Source: Dactylonectria macrodidyma
Taxonomy: Eukaryota > Ascomycota > Sordariomycetes > Hypocreales > Nectriaceae
Assembly: GCA_020744425.1 (NCBI GenBank)
Contig: JAGMUV010000004.1
Span: 2,232,001 to 2,296,000 of the forward strand
Length of the DNA stretch: 64,000 nt
Direction: 5' to 3'
Positions 1-12,544 of the stretch are shown in pieces (positions within the stretch are counted from its first letter, which is position 1; each line of letters starts with the position of its first letter). A program made the translations under genes and the position numbers. Under the pieces are notes generated by a model. That model saw only the letters and a list, made by a program, of their open reading frames with translations, had not been told where the DNA came from and ran no database searches.

Positions 1-640
1 AGACTCATCCTGTCCCATTCTGCGAGCAACCCAACGTGGGACGCGGGGTCCTGGTTTGTTGCAGTTGCGACGGCGTCGTCCTATTTTGGCGGTGTCAGCG
101 CGGGTGGCGATGCGCTGGAATTAGAGGTATATTGGAGCAATGGCGCATCAAGATGTGAAGATGCGAAAGAGGAGGATTGTTTGAGGTGGGGTGGCTTTTC
201 GTGGTGGTCATGGTGGTCATGGTGGAGTTGCATCATCTTTTCTGAGGCTGGGCTTATCGATAAAGGATGCGGGAGCCTAATCCAAGGCTTGCATTCAGTC
301 AGTTGACTCAGTCCACACAAGACCCATGCAGGTCATAATTGTGGCAAAGTTCAAACACGGACGTGATCTTCCCGAGTTGGCCTTGTTCCTTCATCCCAAC
401 ACCACGCACACAAGTAGCAACATATTTTCACATGGGACTCACAGCAGCATCATGATGGATTATTCCGAGCGCCGCTTCTTTGCAGCAAAGGCTTTGTGAA
501 GTGTCTATGAGCGCCGGTGAGAAGTAATAAGTCGAGCCAAACCGGGCCCGTGAAAATCAAGAGCTCATACCAAGCCGATCCTGTAACGTCAACGCCAAGC
601 AATGCCAACCAATTCCCACGCCTATTCTTTGCGATACGGC
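1..640. other. Intergenic, downstream of the NC2-beta gene
   Basis: I see no convincing gene. Open frames here are short and low in complexity, for example a His/Asp repeat that comes from a GGTGGTCAT tandem repeat near 201-222. The part next to 641 is probably the 3' UTR of the NC2-beta gene. Confidence 0.5.
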
Positions 641-1586
641 TCAACCGTGTCGCTCCCGCGCCTGAGCAAACTGCTCCTCCTGCAATCGAGCCAGTTCGTC
701 CATCGACATTCCGCTATTAGCGAACTTGTCGGCCTTCTTTTCACGGCCCTAGACCAGAGTCAGTACATGTGTCTCCAAGGGATAAGAGGAGGTAGGAGTG
801 TGTACCTTTTGAGTTTCCTTATGTTCAGCAGCTGCCTCCATCACAGCTGGGACGTAGTCGGTGAAACCGAGTTGCTCCAGCGCCTTTGTGATGTGGTCGC
901 ATGCGATGGTCTTTTTAGCTTCCTTCTCCGAGATCTCGTTGGCCTCGGAGGAGATGAGTGTAATAAACTCGACACAGCACTCGATGAGGAGATCCCTGGC
1001 CTCCTTGGCGAAGGCGACGCCGGCCTGTGGAGGCAGGATTTCCGTCACAATTTTTTGGACAGTGGCTGCAGAAATAAGTTAGCAGAGCGCAAGATCATTG
1101 TGGAGGTTTTGGAACATACCCTTGGGAAGCGATAAATCATCGTTGGCTATTGAGATGAGAGTTAGCGACGGATCAATGCACGAAATGAGGATTTCGGCGG
1201 ACAGGCGCCGGCATCAAAGTTGGCCCAGTATCGGTCTTGAGCTGCCTTTCTCATGATGGACAGAGAACTCGGATAGATAATATGGTATGGTAGACGGGGT
1301 GTTTGACAGACAGGAAACCAGACGGAAAGTAAGTGTCGATGGCCAAGTAGATGAGATGAGGATTGAGGAGGGACGGTCAATCTAAAAGAACAGTTTTATA
1401 TGATCATGCGTATTTGGCAGTGATTCACAAACGCTGGTTCAGAATGGCATTCGACAGTGAAGCACAGCAACCAGTTTGCAAAGCCGGGTACTCCATGAAC
1501 AAGGATGCATAATACCAACATGAGAAAGGAATCGCTCGAAGAAACAGAAGAAAAAAAAACTCACCTCCAAACTCGTGATCGGACAT
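641..1586 (-). CDS. NCB2: NC2-beta / Dr1, TBP-binding transcription repressor subunit
   Basis: Histone-fold subunit of Negative Cofactor 2, which heterodimerises with NC2-alpha (Bur6), binds TBP on DNA and blocks TFIIA/TFIIB entry in the nucleus. Four exons join in phase: 1586-1565, 1146-1120, 1065-806 and 748-641, giving 138 residues, a normal fungal length. The start reads MSDHEFG. The histone fold fills roughly residues 12-95 and contains LPKATVQKIV, the very conserved ARDLLIECCVEFI helix, SSEANEISEKE and ITKALEQLGF. The tail is short, Glu/Gln-rich and ends QARERHG. Exon 1 is only 22 nt and is followed by a 418-nt intron, so the true start is easily missed. Donors are GTGAGT, GTATGT and GTACAC. 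The family is beyond doubt; the weakest boundary is the GTACAC donor of intron 3. Confidence 0.95.
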
Positions 1587-3369
1587 GGTTGCAGAAGGTG
1601 CGGCGCGTTGATGCGTCTAAATATGATGGATGGCGGTGGTGTTGTCCAAAGGCAGGATCCTAAAGATGGCGATGCGGATGGTTGTATGGGAATGAGCGCG
1701 AGCCGACAACGTGCAGGGGATCACGGTGACGGAGTTTGGCAAACAAGGCAGGAGAGCAACAGAAAAGAGACAAGAGAGACGGTGTGACTGAGAAGGCGCG
1801 TCGTGAATCAAGTCGTTTTGAGGCAGGTGCTTCGTCTGCTGGGTTTGTGAGGATGCTGTTTGACGGCCCGAGGCTCACCAAGAGGGCGCTTCGCAATAGG
1901 TGCACCGTCGTAATAAGAGCGATCAAAAATGGATGGTTGCTGATGAGCGATGAGTGGTGGGGCAAGCCTCTTTTGTATCCGCGCCCTCATCACTCTGCGT
2001 GCCAAAACGGGCCAAAAAGGTCTAACCAGGCCCGAGCAGGGACCCAGCCCACTGCAAAATGCCCCCATCGCAAGGGCCAATAGCCCAATGACGGCGGCCC
2101 TTTAGGCCCCGGCGAACCACCATGGCGGCTGAGAGCACTGAAAGCAGAGTTCAAGCATGCGAGTCACACATTACGTAGCACAAGGGCTGGTAGAAATCAT
2201 CCACAGTTAATCACGTACAGACAAGTTACCTTACCTACACAACTGACCTTTGAGAGGCTCCAGAGCTCCAGAGATGAAAGAGCTGGGTAGGTAGAAGAAG
2301 CCTGGTACGTACGTGCCTCACGGAGGTTGGCAGGCAGGCACCTCAGATATGGGGCTGAAAGAAAAACATGATGCATCCACGGTCTACTTTCGCGTCGGGC
2401 GGAACCCCTGCAGGATGGGGCTCGTGCACGGACCATACCTTGAGCTTCTGACTTTTGTCGACAGAAATTTCTCCTCCAATTTAATTCTTCCTTCTTCTTC
2501 ATCACCTTCGCATCTTCTCCAAATACTACACACTCAGATCACAACCGCACACAGCAGTGTAGTTGTCTTCAACGGTGCTCATGCTGCCTGTCTGCTGCCT
2601 CGAGTTTCCTGGATTTCTCAAGGCCGCGCAGTGACGCAGCAGAGAAGGTGCAATGGTGATGCGCAGTGGCAACGCGGCTTTCGGCCCCCATTGGTAAGTT
2701 CTTTGTCCTTTGTGTTACCTCCTTCGCACGAGCACTCTCCAATCGAATGAAGAGACATGTTGTCGCCCCAGTCTTAGGTGGTCCGACAAGCCTCCTATGC
2801 TGAATGACCTAGTCTTAGCCAAATAGACACTACTGATCGACCCCGACCTCACACTTTTTGTCCACTACCCCGATCAAGTTGGCAACTCGCTAACATCTTA
2901 AAGACCAGGCATGCAAGTCACTGCGACCCTCTCGGCAGATGGGCCTCTCGCATCGCCCTTATCGCTATCTGATACAATCGAGCGCCAGCCTTGCCTGGCA
3001 CGATCCACAAAATGATGTGTGGGCATGTCGGGAGGCACTGCCATGCGTGACATCCACCGATTGGTGATGCAAAGCTGTCGGTCGCTTGAAAGTTAGCTCT
3101 GACAAGTTGCTCCGCACCGCCCAGCGTCTTTTCAGTCGACACTCTTCACAAAGGTAATACTTTTTTTCTATTCAAGCAACAATTATATGCTATGTGATGA
3201 CAAAAATTACATTCCATGCTAATCCTGAATCTCCATGTGGATTAACGTAAACGAGACTTTTCATCTTTCGACTGACTTTGCATATTTCATCTCATTCATC
3301 TTGTCTACATCATTTTTCAAGATCCAAAGCTAACATTTGCTTGAGACTAGGAATAGCCTTTTGATCCAA
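1587..3369. other. Intergenic with one possible small spliced gene
   Basis: No recognisable protein in either strand. A pyrimidine-rich stretch (about 2480-2640) precedes an ATG in good context at 2653, followed 41 nt later by a GTAAGT donor (2694). This resembles the start of a small + strand gene and is treated as a finding. The rest, including the promoter of the NC2-beta gene just above 1586, shows only short overlapping frames. Confidence 0.4.
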
Positions 3370-4287
3370 TCACGCTTGGTACGCAGCGACCTCAGGTGAG
3401 TTCCATCTATTAACTGTTAGCTGCGTGAAGTCGTGGGTGTGTTGTGCAACGTACGAAAAGAACTTGCCGCTCAACTCCCTGAGCGGGTCGGCCACGAATT
3501 TTGCCATGACATGGCCAGGTTGCTCTGGCCGGAGCAGAGTACCCTTTTCGAACGCCTCCGTGAATGTGTCGTATGCCGACTTGTCCATAGTATCCTTGCC
3601 AGCCGATCTCAACACCCCCTGCATTTCTGTGTCCACCCTGCCCGGCGCAATGGCCACACTGACAATATCGGGTTCTTCCACAGCGATATGTGATGAGATG
3701 GAGTTGTAGACAGCTTTGCCTGACCCGTACGAACCCCAGGCAGCGTATGCCTTTGTGGCGGCGCCTGATGACACCCACACGATACAGCCTTTGGACTTGC
3801 GTAGCTCATCCAGTCCTGCTTTGGCCTAGAGATTATGTGAGCGGGTAATCCCTTGATAGGGTACATCATGCGAGCACGGAGCCTACCATGGCGATGCCAC
3901 TGAAGACGTTCACATCGTAGAGCTGTTTCCACTCCTCAATGCTGCAGTCGGCGAATCTCTTGGGTGCCAAGACGCCGTGGTTGATGACAATGCCATCAAC
4001 CTGGCCAAATGATGACACAGCGAGTTTGGTCAACTTCGTTGGCAACTACATGGCATCTGTCAGTCTCAGTACGACACCGTACACCAAGAGGGCCTGTCTA
4101 CCTCGGACTCGCTGATGTCCCCAGCAATGTACTGCACCTGCTCCGGGTGCGACTTTTTCAAGGCATCCAGCGGCTCCTGAGACCGTGCCGTGACGACGAC
4201 CTTGTGAGACTGTTGCACCAGGTACTTGGCGATAGCAGCGCCAATGCCCTTGCTGGCACCTGTGACGATGAATACTTTGGACGCCAT
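3370..4287 (-). CDS. Short-chain dehydrogenase/reductase, Irc24/benzil-reductase-like
   Basis: Classical SDR of 266 residues, probably a cytosolic NADPH-dependent carbonyl reductase. Three exons join in phase: 4287-4102, 4045-3887 and 3825-3370. The Rossmann cofactor loop TGASKGIG is at residues 9-16. The NNAG-equivalent reads INHG (83-86), and the active site has Ser134/135, Tyr148 and Lys152 in the YGSGK motif. The stretches AAWGSYGSGKA and IAPGRVDTEMQ resemble the yeast Irc24/YIR035C group, which reduces benzil-type diketones; the substrate here is an inference. Motif spacing is intact, so an active enzyme is expected. The gene lies downstream of, and on the same strand as, the homocysteine methyltransferase, with a 473-bp gap, and nothing suggests a shared pathway. 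Confidence 0.88.
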
Positions 4288-4760
4288 GTTTCTACGCGCG
4301 TACCACAAACTATCCGAAGAAGCGTCGAACAAGAGTTGAAAGGGTGTGATAGTGCGGGCAGAGAAACCTCGGAGCTGTAGTTTTGGTAGGTGGGGGGTTT
4401 GTCATGACGAGCTGGGTGTGGGTGGGGTTGTCTTGTGTGCCTCACCATAAACGTCAGCTACCCTAAACCCGTCACCAAACAATACCTAATTCTGGGAATG
4501 GGTTGCATTCGTGGGACTAGGACTTCTATATGCAACCCCCTGTGCTTATAATATTCAATTCTGGTATAATAGTCAACCAAGATATTGACAGCATGGAGTA
4601 CCGCGTGGGAGGCTGAGGTCGATGTCCTTCCAAACCAGTGTACACCCTAACTTGACTTCATTGCGGAATGGAGAGTTTCGCCTTTCTAGCTTGAGTCGGT
4701 AATTGACCGGCGATGCCAACCCAATTGAATTTATTCTTAATCTTGTTATGTTTATTTTAA
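4288..4760. other. Intergenic spacer, SDR promoter
   Basis: 473 bp between the methyltransferase stop and the SDR start, both on the minus strand. It should hold the SDR promoter and the methyltransferase 3' UTR. The part near 4530-4580 and 4720-4760 is AT-rich. I see nothing else. Confidence 0.5.
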
Positions 4761-5810
4761 TTAGTCGAGTAGTTGGCTTTTGAGTCTTGCAATATCATCG
4801 TTCGTTGCTCGACAGCATCCGCCAACGACAATGTTCGGCCATTGGCCGCGCTCTTGCGTAGCCCTGACTGCCTCAGCGACCTGGACCTCCCACGGGCCGC
4901 GGTCCTGGGGTTTCGCGCCCTCTGGTAGCTCCCACTTCTGGGTAGTAGTGTTGTAGACCTCGCCGTTGGTGCCGTCCGGGTAGAGCACGAGGGCGGGCCA
5001 CGACGAGGCGCGGCCGTCGTCGACCATACGGGCCACGGTGGACTCGAAGACGCGGAGCAGGCCGTCGAGCTTGTGGACCTTTGTGCAGTTGACGCCGATA
5101 CCCCACGGTACGCTCGCCGAGAGCGCAGGGTCCAGCATGGCTTCGACGGCCGCCTCGATGGAGCTCCCGTCGGGGAGCGTCATGGCGTCGCCAGGCGAGA
5201 GGATGGCGGTCCAGAAGGGCAGGCCAGCCAGTGTTGGGGTCGATGCGACGGCTTTGCGCATAGCGACAATCTCATCGAGGCGCGGGATGGTCTCGAGGGC
5301 GACGTAGCCCACGCGCGTGCCGACGTCGGCAATGGAGCCGAACAGCTGCATGCGCTCGCGATGCCACTCTTCGAGCGCCGCGGCCGAGTCGTGCGCGGTG
5401 TCGTACTTGCCGCTGTACTCCTGGCCGGGGATCATGCAGGCGCCGTACGGGCCGCAGCTGAGAGCCACGCGGGAGGATTCGGTGGCGGAGGCTTCATTCG
5501 ACCGAGTAGCCTTTTGCGCAATGGCGACGGCATCATCGAGGAACGGCGGGACAGCGTCGGCGCCGATGCCGTCCGGGAAACGGTCGCTGCGGGTGCCGGC
5601 GAAGCCGTGGAGCGACACCTGGTAGGTGGCCGTGAGAAGAATGTCGACGGGCACATCGCCAAAGTCCTTTTGGCACGCGAGCAGCGTCGCCGGGTCCGAG
5701 ACGAGCAGGTCCGACGACCACAGCGGCGTCGCGCGGCTGAAGGTCACGCCGTACTTGGCCTCGAGCGACGTGCCGAGGCCGCCGTCGAGGATGAGGATCT
5801 GCGATGCCAT
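4761..5810 (-). CDS. Homocysteine S-methyltransferase (Mht1/Sam4-like)
   Basis: Intronless, 349 residues. It transfers a methyl group from S-methylmethionine or S-adenosylmethionine to homocysteine, making methionine in the cytosol. The family's zinc site is visible: Cys242 in GVNC and Cys332-Cys333 in the GGCC motif close to the C-terminus. The N-terminal DGGLGT (9-14) and the CGPYGA segment (119-124) are also typical. Length equals that of the yeast Mht1/Sam4 proteins (about 325) plus short loops. The coding region is noticeably GC-rich compared with its flanks, which is common for intronless fungal enzyme genes and is not by itself evidence of transfer. Which methyl donor is used cannot be read from sequence. 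Confidence 0.92.
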   Translation of the reverse strand: MASQILILDGGLGTSLEAKYGVTFSRATPLWSSDLLVSDPATLLACQKDFGDVPVDILLTATYQVSLHGFAGTRSDRFPDGIGADAVPPFLDDAVAIAQKATRSNEASATESSRVALSCGPYGACMIPGQEYSGKYDTAHDSAAALEEWHRERMQLFGSIADVGTRVGYVALETIPRLDEIVAMRKAVASTPTLAGLPFWTAILSPGDAMTLPDGSSIEAAVEAMLDPALSASVPWGIGVNCTKVHKLDGLLRVFESTVARMVDDGRASSWPALVLYPDGTNGEVYNTTTQKWELPEGAKPQDRGPWEVQVAEAVRATQERGQWPNIVVGGCCRATNDDIARLKSQLLD

Positions 5811-6775
5811 TTTTCAGTTCTTCTTGTTGTTCTTGGCTCGTTGTCGCAAAAAAACAGAAGCTATCAAGTCAATTCACCCGCCGATCGCGGGGCAGAGAGC
5901 GAAAGCCCCGCTTCCACTTGTTTGGCGCGGATCACATCAACGCTTCTTACGCCCTTGTTTTCACGAGAAGATGGGTTTTCTTCATTTTCATGTGTCAACA
6001 ATGAATATCCGTAAGTGGGGCACTCGATGCTAGGGGAATGGTGGATGGGCAGCCAAAAGTGATGAGAAGCTGGCCAAGGATGACATGACAGCCTCTGTTA
6101 TTGGTGTTTCCATGACTATTGGATTTCGTTGATTTGACCATATAAACACACACCATCGTTGACGAGAACTGGTGACCGTTCGGAGCTGAATCAGTCTACC
6201 CCAACACACCATAACTTTGGGCATCTGTCAAAAGGAAACTAACTTGCCGGGCACATCACATGTAGTTTAACACCCTGAAACACGGCTCTTGGCATTGCAT
6301 CCATGGCCTCTGACGATATAAGCCACTGTGCCACTATGGAAGCGTGTGAACGGCAACCTTTATCGCCTGGGTACGTGGTGTATTCAGAGTTGAAACGAAG
6401 GCTTTTGGGCCAAGGATCCCTCAGGACATGCGGTATAACCAAACTTCGAAGTGATGGCACAGGGAATTGGCCCTTCGGACGCCTCGTGGCGCACCTGGCC
6501 ACATCATGTTCTGAAAGTAGCAGTTAGGGGCTGTCGTGCGCTTGTGGATGCCGGCTCGGCTCCCGACTGCTGGGAAGCTTACCTGGGACTCGAAGCCACG
6601 AGGGAGGGAGCGCCGTGAACCAAAACACTATTCTATAGGTTCATCTATAAGAGCTGGAATATACGGGCCGAAGCCTAGGAAGTATTTCTAGTTTCCCATC
6701 TCGTTAGCCATTCCTATTCACCAAGTGCGGCGAGTTACATACGATACTTGACTGCCGTTGAGATCACATTTCGAC
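5811..6775. other. Divergent intergenic region
   Basis: 965 bp between the divergent methyltransferase and MFS transporter genes, holding both promoters. Open frames are short and without family resemblance. No repeat or RNA gene is visible. Confidence 0.5.
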
Positions 6776-8815
6776 ATGTCCAAGTCCATAGTCCATGAAG
6801 AAAAGGTCAGTCTCGGGGCTGTGACTCCCCCTGACAATGACCAAATACCCATCACAGGTGCTGATCGTGGGCGAGATGGTCACGGCGAGGAAGGGCAGAG
6901 CGAGCCTCAGCCGCAGATTCATGCAAGAACTTTCATGGCATTGTTCGCTATCTGTCTTATATACTTTTCGCAGACATTTGCGCTGGTTGGTACTGGAGCG
7001 GTTAGTAATATGCCCCAATTATCAACGAGTGATCATATCAAGACATGATTGGGGAAGGAAGACTCCTGGCAAACAAGAAACTTACTCGAACATCATAGCA
7101 AGGCCAAACGATTGCGGCATACTTGGACCAACCGGCAGACGCCATCTGGTTGACGGCCAGCATCGCCATCCCCAGCGTCGTCCTGGGCCCCGTCGTCGCC
7201 CAGTCGGCCGACTACTGGGGCCGGCGGTGGTTCCTAGTCATATCTAGCATCCTCGGGGCCGTGGGATGCGCCGTCGCCTCCCGGGCCGACAGCTTCGCCA
7301 TGTTCATCGCCGGCATGGTCGTCACCGGCATTAACTTCGGCGTCCTGCCGCTGCTCCACGCAGTGCCGTCCGAGATCTTGCCGCGCCGCTGGCGTGCCCC
7401 GGCTCAGGCCGCCGTTATGATTGCAAACTCGTTTGGACTCGTCGTGGGACTGATTCTCGGAGGCTTGTTTAATCGGAATGGCCACTCGGATGGGTTCCGT
7501 AACTACTACTACATTGCGACGGGTATGTTCGCGATCGGGGGAATCATATGCTTCTTTGCATATCAACCACCCCCGACAGCATTGCAAGCATCGTTGAACC
7601 TCCGACAGAAGCTGGCGCAACTCGACTGGGTCGGCTACTTTCTCCTGGCCTCTGGCCTTGTCCTCTTTTGCATGGGCCTTGCCTGGTCGCAGAACCCCTA
7701 TGAGTGGTCGGATCCGCATACATCCGCACCCTTCGCCATCGGCCTGGCGCTGGCCATTGCCTTGGTTGTGTATGAGACTAGATTTAAGGCCGATGGCATG
7801 TTTCATCACGGATTGTTCTTGGGGAAAGATTGGAACTTTGCGATATCACTAGGTGCCGTCTTCTGCGAGGGCCTTGCTTTCTTCGCGGCGACCGTCTATT
7901 TCCCGTTCCAGGTAGACCGCGCATTTCGAACCAGTAAAATATGTTTTGCGTGGCTGACATATATATCTTTAGGTCGCCATCTTGTATGAGGAAGACCCAT
8001 TGCTCGTCGGCGTACGATTCAGCATTGCCTTCATAGCCACGATCCCGGCGTCTATCCTGACTGGGTTGTACTGTACCATCGCCAAAAAGGTTCGGTGGAT
8101 TGCTGTACTCTCATTCTTGATTTTTGTCGCCTTCTTCGCCTGCATGGCAACCACCGATGAAGCTATGGACGCCAACACCTGGGGCTATCCTGTTCTCCTT
8201 GGTTCGGCGCTCGGGATGACGCTCATCACACTTGTCACCGTCGCTCAGCTCTCCACTCCGCGGGAGCTGATATCTATCGCAAGCGGTCTCATGATTAGCA
8301 TGCGGTCCCTAGGGGGGACTGTTGGGATCGCAATTTGTAAGTCGTTCAAAATCCTCCACAACGAGTATGAAGAGTTTCCACCTGACACGTTCACATTTCA
8401 GATAACGCGGTTTTCAGAAATGCACTTAACCAGCTGACAGGAGATATCGCCGATGCTGTGACAGAAGCAGGCCTTCCTAGAGAGTCGGCCGGCCAATTCG
8501 TGGACAACATGCTCCGTCATAACCAGACCGGCCTCGTTCGAGTTCCTGGCGTGACTCCCACCATCATCGAGTCCGGACTTCATGTTTTTCAAGCCACGCA
8601 TGTCAAGGGCTTTCAGCATGTGTGGATAACGGCAGCATCATTCGTGGCACTTTCAACGATTGGTAGGTCATTGTATTCGCATTCGACACGATAGGAGATG
8701 TAGCTGACTTGTTTTTGAAGCGACGGTGTTCCTCACTGATCCAAGCAGCGAGTTCAACAATGCCATAGATGCTCCAGTGGAGAATGACGAAAACATCTAC
8801 CACCATCGGCCGTGA
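6776..8815 (+). CDS. MFS transporter, TRI12/DHA2-type efflux pump
   Basis: Plasma-membrane drug:H+ antiporter-type exporter of 585 residues, in the fungal trichothecene/siderophore pump family (14-TM type). Five exons: 6776-7000, 7099-7911, 7973-8336, 8402-8662 and 8721-8815, all in phase. After a charged cytosolic N-terminus of about 55 residues comes TM1 (TFMALFAICLIYFSQTFALV). The segment QTIAAYLDQ leads into loop 2-3, where the MFS signature reads SADYWGRRW. Later segments include the motif-C-like stretch near AQAAVMIANSFGLVVGLILGG and a broken last helix before a polar C-terminus ending YHHRP. The ATG at 6776 gives the first credible Met. Neighbours do not form a biosynthetic cluster, so the substrate is unknown. 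Other possibilities are an iron-siderophore importer or a general multidrug pump. Confidence 0.88.
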
Positions 8816-11800
8816 AAAGGAGGCAGGAAAACACTGAGGGAGGTAACTCCTACGTTCGCTATGATCTGAGTCAAGGAGGTCAACCGGAAACCTAAATCCC
8901 TTGTGTACGGCGCCTGGTTGTGCTCTTGGGAAAAGAACAGTACTTGTTTAAACTCGTGAAAAGTACATTCACTACTGAACTACTGATTGATTGCGTATTT
9001 TTAGACTACAGCACCGCGTTAGATAGACCGAAAACTATGAGAACATCATCAGAGTACAATTATCTCGTCATGTATCCGTTGTCGATACTCATCGTTGCTT
9101 CCGAGCCCTCCTGCCGGTGTCTCATGGAGCATGACACTTGAGAGGCTTGAACGCCAAAAGGTCTGACGTAAGAGGAAATGAAAGCACTGAGAAGCGAAAG
9201 GGTTGGATATTTAAATCGGTCTCTCCACTAAAGGGGTCTGGAAATGTTGCAAAGCGGTGTTGATTCAACTTGTCTTGAGTTACCGGCCTGCCGCTCTGCA
9301 GTAGTTCAGGAGGTACCTTAGCTTGCTCACCCCTTGAGACTATTCCGCCCCGAAAAGTAAATCATTATATATCACGGACGAGTAATGTGTGTATAGGGGT
9401 TGGCGGTCGAGGCTAATACATGCGGAACGACTCAGGGTCTGCTTCTCTGGGTTGGTAACCTCATATTGAACTTGTACTTAACCCCACTTAGAGGCTATTT
9501 CCCCAACAACCTTGGACTTGTTGGTAACCCAACTAATTGTGTTACAAGACGGACACACAAGCGTCGGCTAGATAGCTTCAGCGAAGAATGAAGCGTTCCC
9601 TTGGCTCTCCTGATCTTGGGTTGAGCAGCCGATGGACTATGGCGAAGGCGTGAGCACATAATGAGGGTCGATGCCTCATACCGAAGGCAGCATACGATTA
9701 CATACATTGAAGGAAGTAACAGCAAAGACCAGGGCTCATACCATGGTCAGACGTTATGTATGAGTCAGGTATTAGTGATACGCATTTTAGGTTGAAGCTA
9801 TGTTGGAGGGTTGCAGTTGATATTGTTGAATGACACCTAAGGCCCGTCGTGTGTACATGCTTAAGTTAGTTTGGTATACTATCTCTGTCCTTCACTTCAT
9901 GTCATTGGATACCAACATTCATGCAACCTCTTACGTGCACTGAAAAAAAATCACGAGGACAACTTGGTGGACGCCGTTCCGAATCATTCGAGTTTGTCGA
10001 GCGGAAGACGTCATAAAGTATCTGGCTTGCCTATCTTGGCCGCGCCACATCGAGAATCACGGAAGCTGTAACTGCGCAGCGTCTCACAATCCGGTCGTCA
10101 CCCTCTGGTGTGATCCAGCCGTCGCAGGTGGCCCCCGGAAAGCAGGTCAGCCGATCGGCTTCCCAGCGGGGTGGCGCAAAAAAGCACAGATAAGACAACG
10201 GCAAAAACGGCTCGGATGATCGCCATCGAGACAGTTGAGGATCGCGGTTGAGAGAGAATCCGTCTATCCGTCAATGGAGCGAGTATGGACTACGTATGCA
10301 GTCGGCTGCCCCATAATCCGATTTCAACGTCCTTGTGGGGTTTCAAGTGCCGAAGTGACATGACTCCTCATCAGATGGATCCCGACAAATGGCGCATATA
10401 GCAAGAAGGGCGGTTTGTGTAATCGAAACGGCGTTGCATCTAAAAAACTCATCACGGGCTTGAGATGGAGCCACTCTTTCGTGGTAGCTGCATGCTCAAT
10501 GGAACTTGCAAGTTGTTGAATGCAGGTCTAGGTGATTAGGTTTCGTGGGTCAGGGGTAAGACAGTGCGAGGAGAACTAGAGCAGTTCCCTGGACAGGGGT
10601 CAATCGGAGAGTTTCAAGGTTTTGAGCATGTGTATCGAAGTGCTACATCGGATGAACCGGATGATGGAAACGGGGAGAAGCGCCGAAGAGGCAGTCTGTG
10701 GGTTTCGCGATGCGCTTGGAGGGATGCTATTGCCGCAGCGGAGGGGTAATTACTTGGTGAAAGAACTGTAAGTACCGGTAATTATGTTGTGGGGAGGTAA
10801 GAGTGCAGCACCACACGTTGTAGCAGTTGTTACTCCATGCTGTGGTACAGGGCTTCGTATTCTTCGATAGGCATTGGCTCTGAATGGCTAGAAGTTTCGA
10901 ATCCCTGATCATTATTACACTCCATTAACACTTACTCGGCACTGAGAAACTTCTGTGCGGCTACGGGACTGCCTGACCGCCTTATCAAACCGGAAATTGG
11001 CGATCGGTGCATTGCCAAGGCAATAAAATGGCGATATAGGATGCCATTCGGCTGTCTCCGCAACACGTTGCCGCTGTCCATGGTTGGAACATGGTCCGTG
11101 ATAAGTCATGCCTCGTGGCACTGTGAAGTAGGGCAAGATCTGGGGCACGGGACGAGGTAGCGGCGCGTCCTGCTCCAACGCTTTGTTTGAATAAGGTCTT
11201 TGCTGATCAGACCCGTTTAAGGGTGTGGTCTGCTACTGCCAGCGCAAGGCCAGACGCAGGTCTAAAGCAGACTTGGCCGCCCCAAGCGCTTGATGTGTGA
11301 GGATCTAGAGGAGGCGGTTGCAAAAGATGGCCAAACGACCCCGCCATGGCTGTTTCCTGACGCCATCCTCGAGGCCACTGGGACTCTGCGAGTGTCGGCT
11401 TGGGTGCCATAGTGCCAGTGCCCTGTCTTAGGGAGGGATGGGGATGTCTTCCGGCTGAAGTCGGTGGAGTAGAAACAAAGCATTGACGGTTAGGACGACC
11501 ATAAGATGGGGGGGGGGTTTCTGGTTTGCCGCGATCATGGAAGGGAGGGGAGTATGGAGAGCGCGGCTCCAGAAACAGACTTTTCACTGAGGCGGCCATG
11601 GTTGGTGGCTGTTCACTTGTTCCTTTGGTCGTTCGGCCATCGCGATGGGAGCGTCTCGGGTGCCTGTGGAGGCGGCCAGCCACTCACTGGAACCAGCACG
11701 GCACATTCCCTTACGGCAATTATTAGCTTCTGTAGGACAAGAGGGCACGCGAGCAGCGGCATGGCGCTGGGCTATTGTCTGCTGTGTCTGTCGTGTCTCT

Positions 11801-12544
11801 CGTGTGCCTGTCGACCTTGACCGATTCTGGCCATCAGGGAGAAACAGGCGTCGAGCCAGTGGACATGGTGAGCTATCTCTGCACCTTGCAGCACCACCCG
11901 CATGCTGAGCGACTCGCCCTCGAAAGGGCAAGCCGCACAGGAACAGAACGAAGCCACGGGGCCATTGGAGGCACAGGCGACTAGACGTCGATGAAACTCG
12001 CTCCGTTGGGTTGGCTACGGGCCCCGCTTGTGCCTCGTGTGTTTGCGCCCTGTGTCTTAGTGAGGGTGTCCTTTTTTATACCCCTGCATAGGGATGCAAT
12101 TCGAGCCTCTAGCAGCCTATCGTGGACAGAGTACAGGCCCCAGTCGAATCTCAAACGAATCGTTCTGAGGCCCGAAGAGGGCGACCCCAGATCCTGGATG
12201 GCCCGATATTTTTGCACGCTGTGAGCTTCATGGCGCGAGAGGAAGAAGGCCTCTGCGTCTAGCGGTGACTTTCTGCAGTGTTCTATTTCCGAGATGGCGC
12301 TGGTAATAGGCCAAGTGGTAGGGCCGACAGATGCAGAGAGAGACATGGCGAACGGAAACGATGGCATTCCTAGACATGGCGGTTATGGATTATTGGATAG
12401 ATCGAGTTGGCTGGAGGAGGGTTGGTTGAGCGGACGTGGATCACCACGAGGTACTGACGACGCCCTGCAACCAGCGACCACCACTTACAAACATTCCAGC
12501 GTGCGCCTGGCGGTTGCAATATTCAACGTCGATCCAAGACGGAT
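8816..12544. other. Gene-poor intergenic region
   Basis: 3.7 kb without a recognisable coding region on either strand. Open frames are short, overlap in several phases and look like no protein family. A 10-bp direct repeat GTTGGTAACC (9451-9460 and 9520-9529) sits in a stretch that could be an old LTR fragment. There is a run of 10 G at 11508-11517. I found no A/B-box pair that would support a tRNA. Confidence 0.5.

Noticed and set aside
5073..6014. 313-codon frame antisense to the homocysteine methyltransferase
   Set aside because: Shadow of a GC-rich intronless gene; the composition (Arg/Gly/Glu) follows from the opposite strand's codon use.
10820..10910. A/B-box-like words suggesting a tRNA
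   Set aside because: The A-box-like and B-box-like words are far too close together and no cloverleaf can be folded around them.
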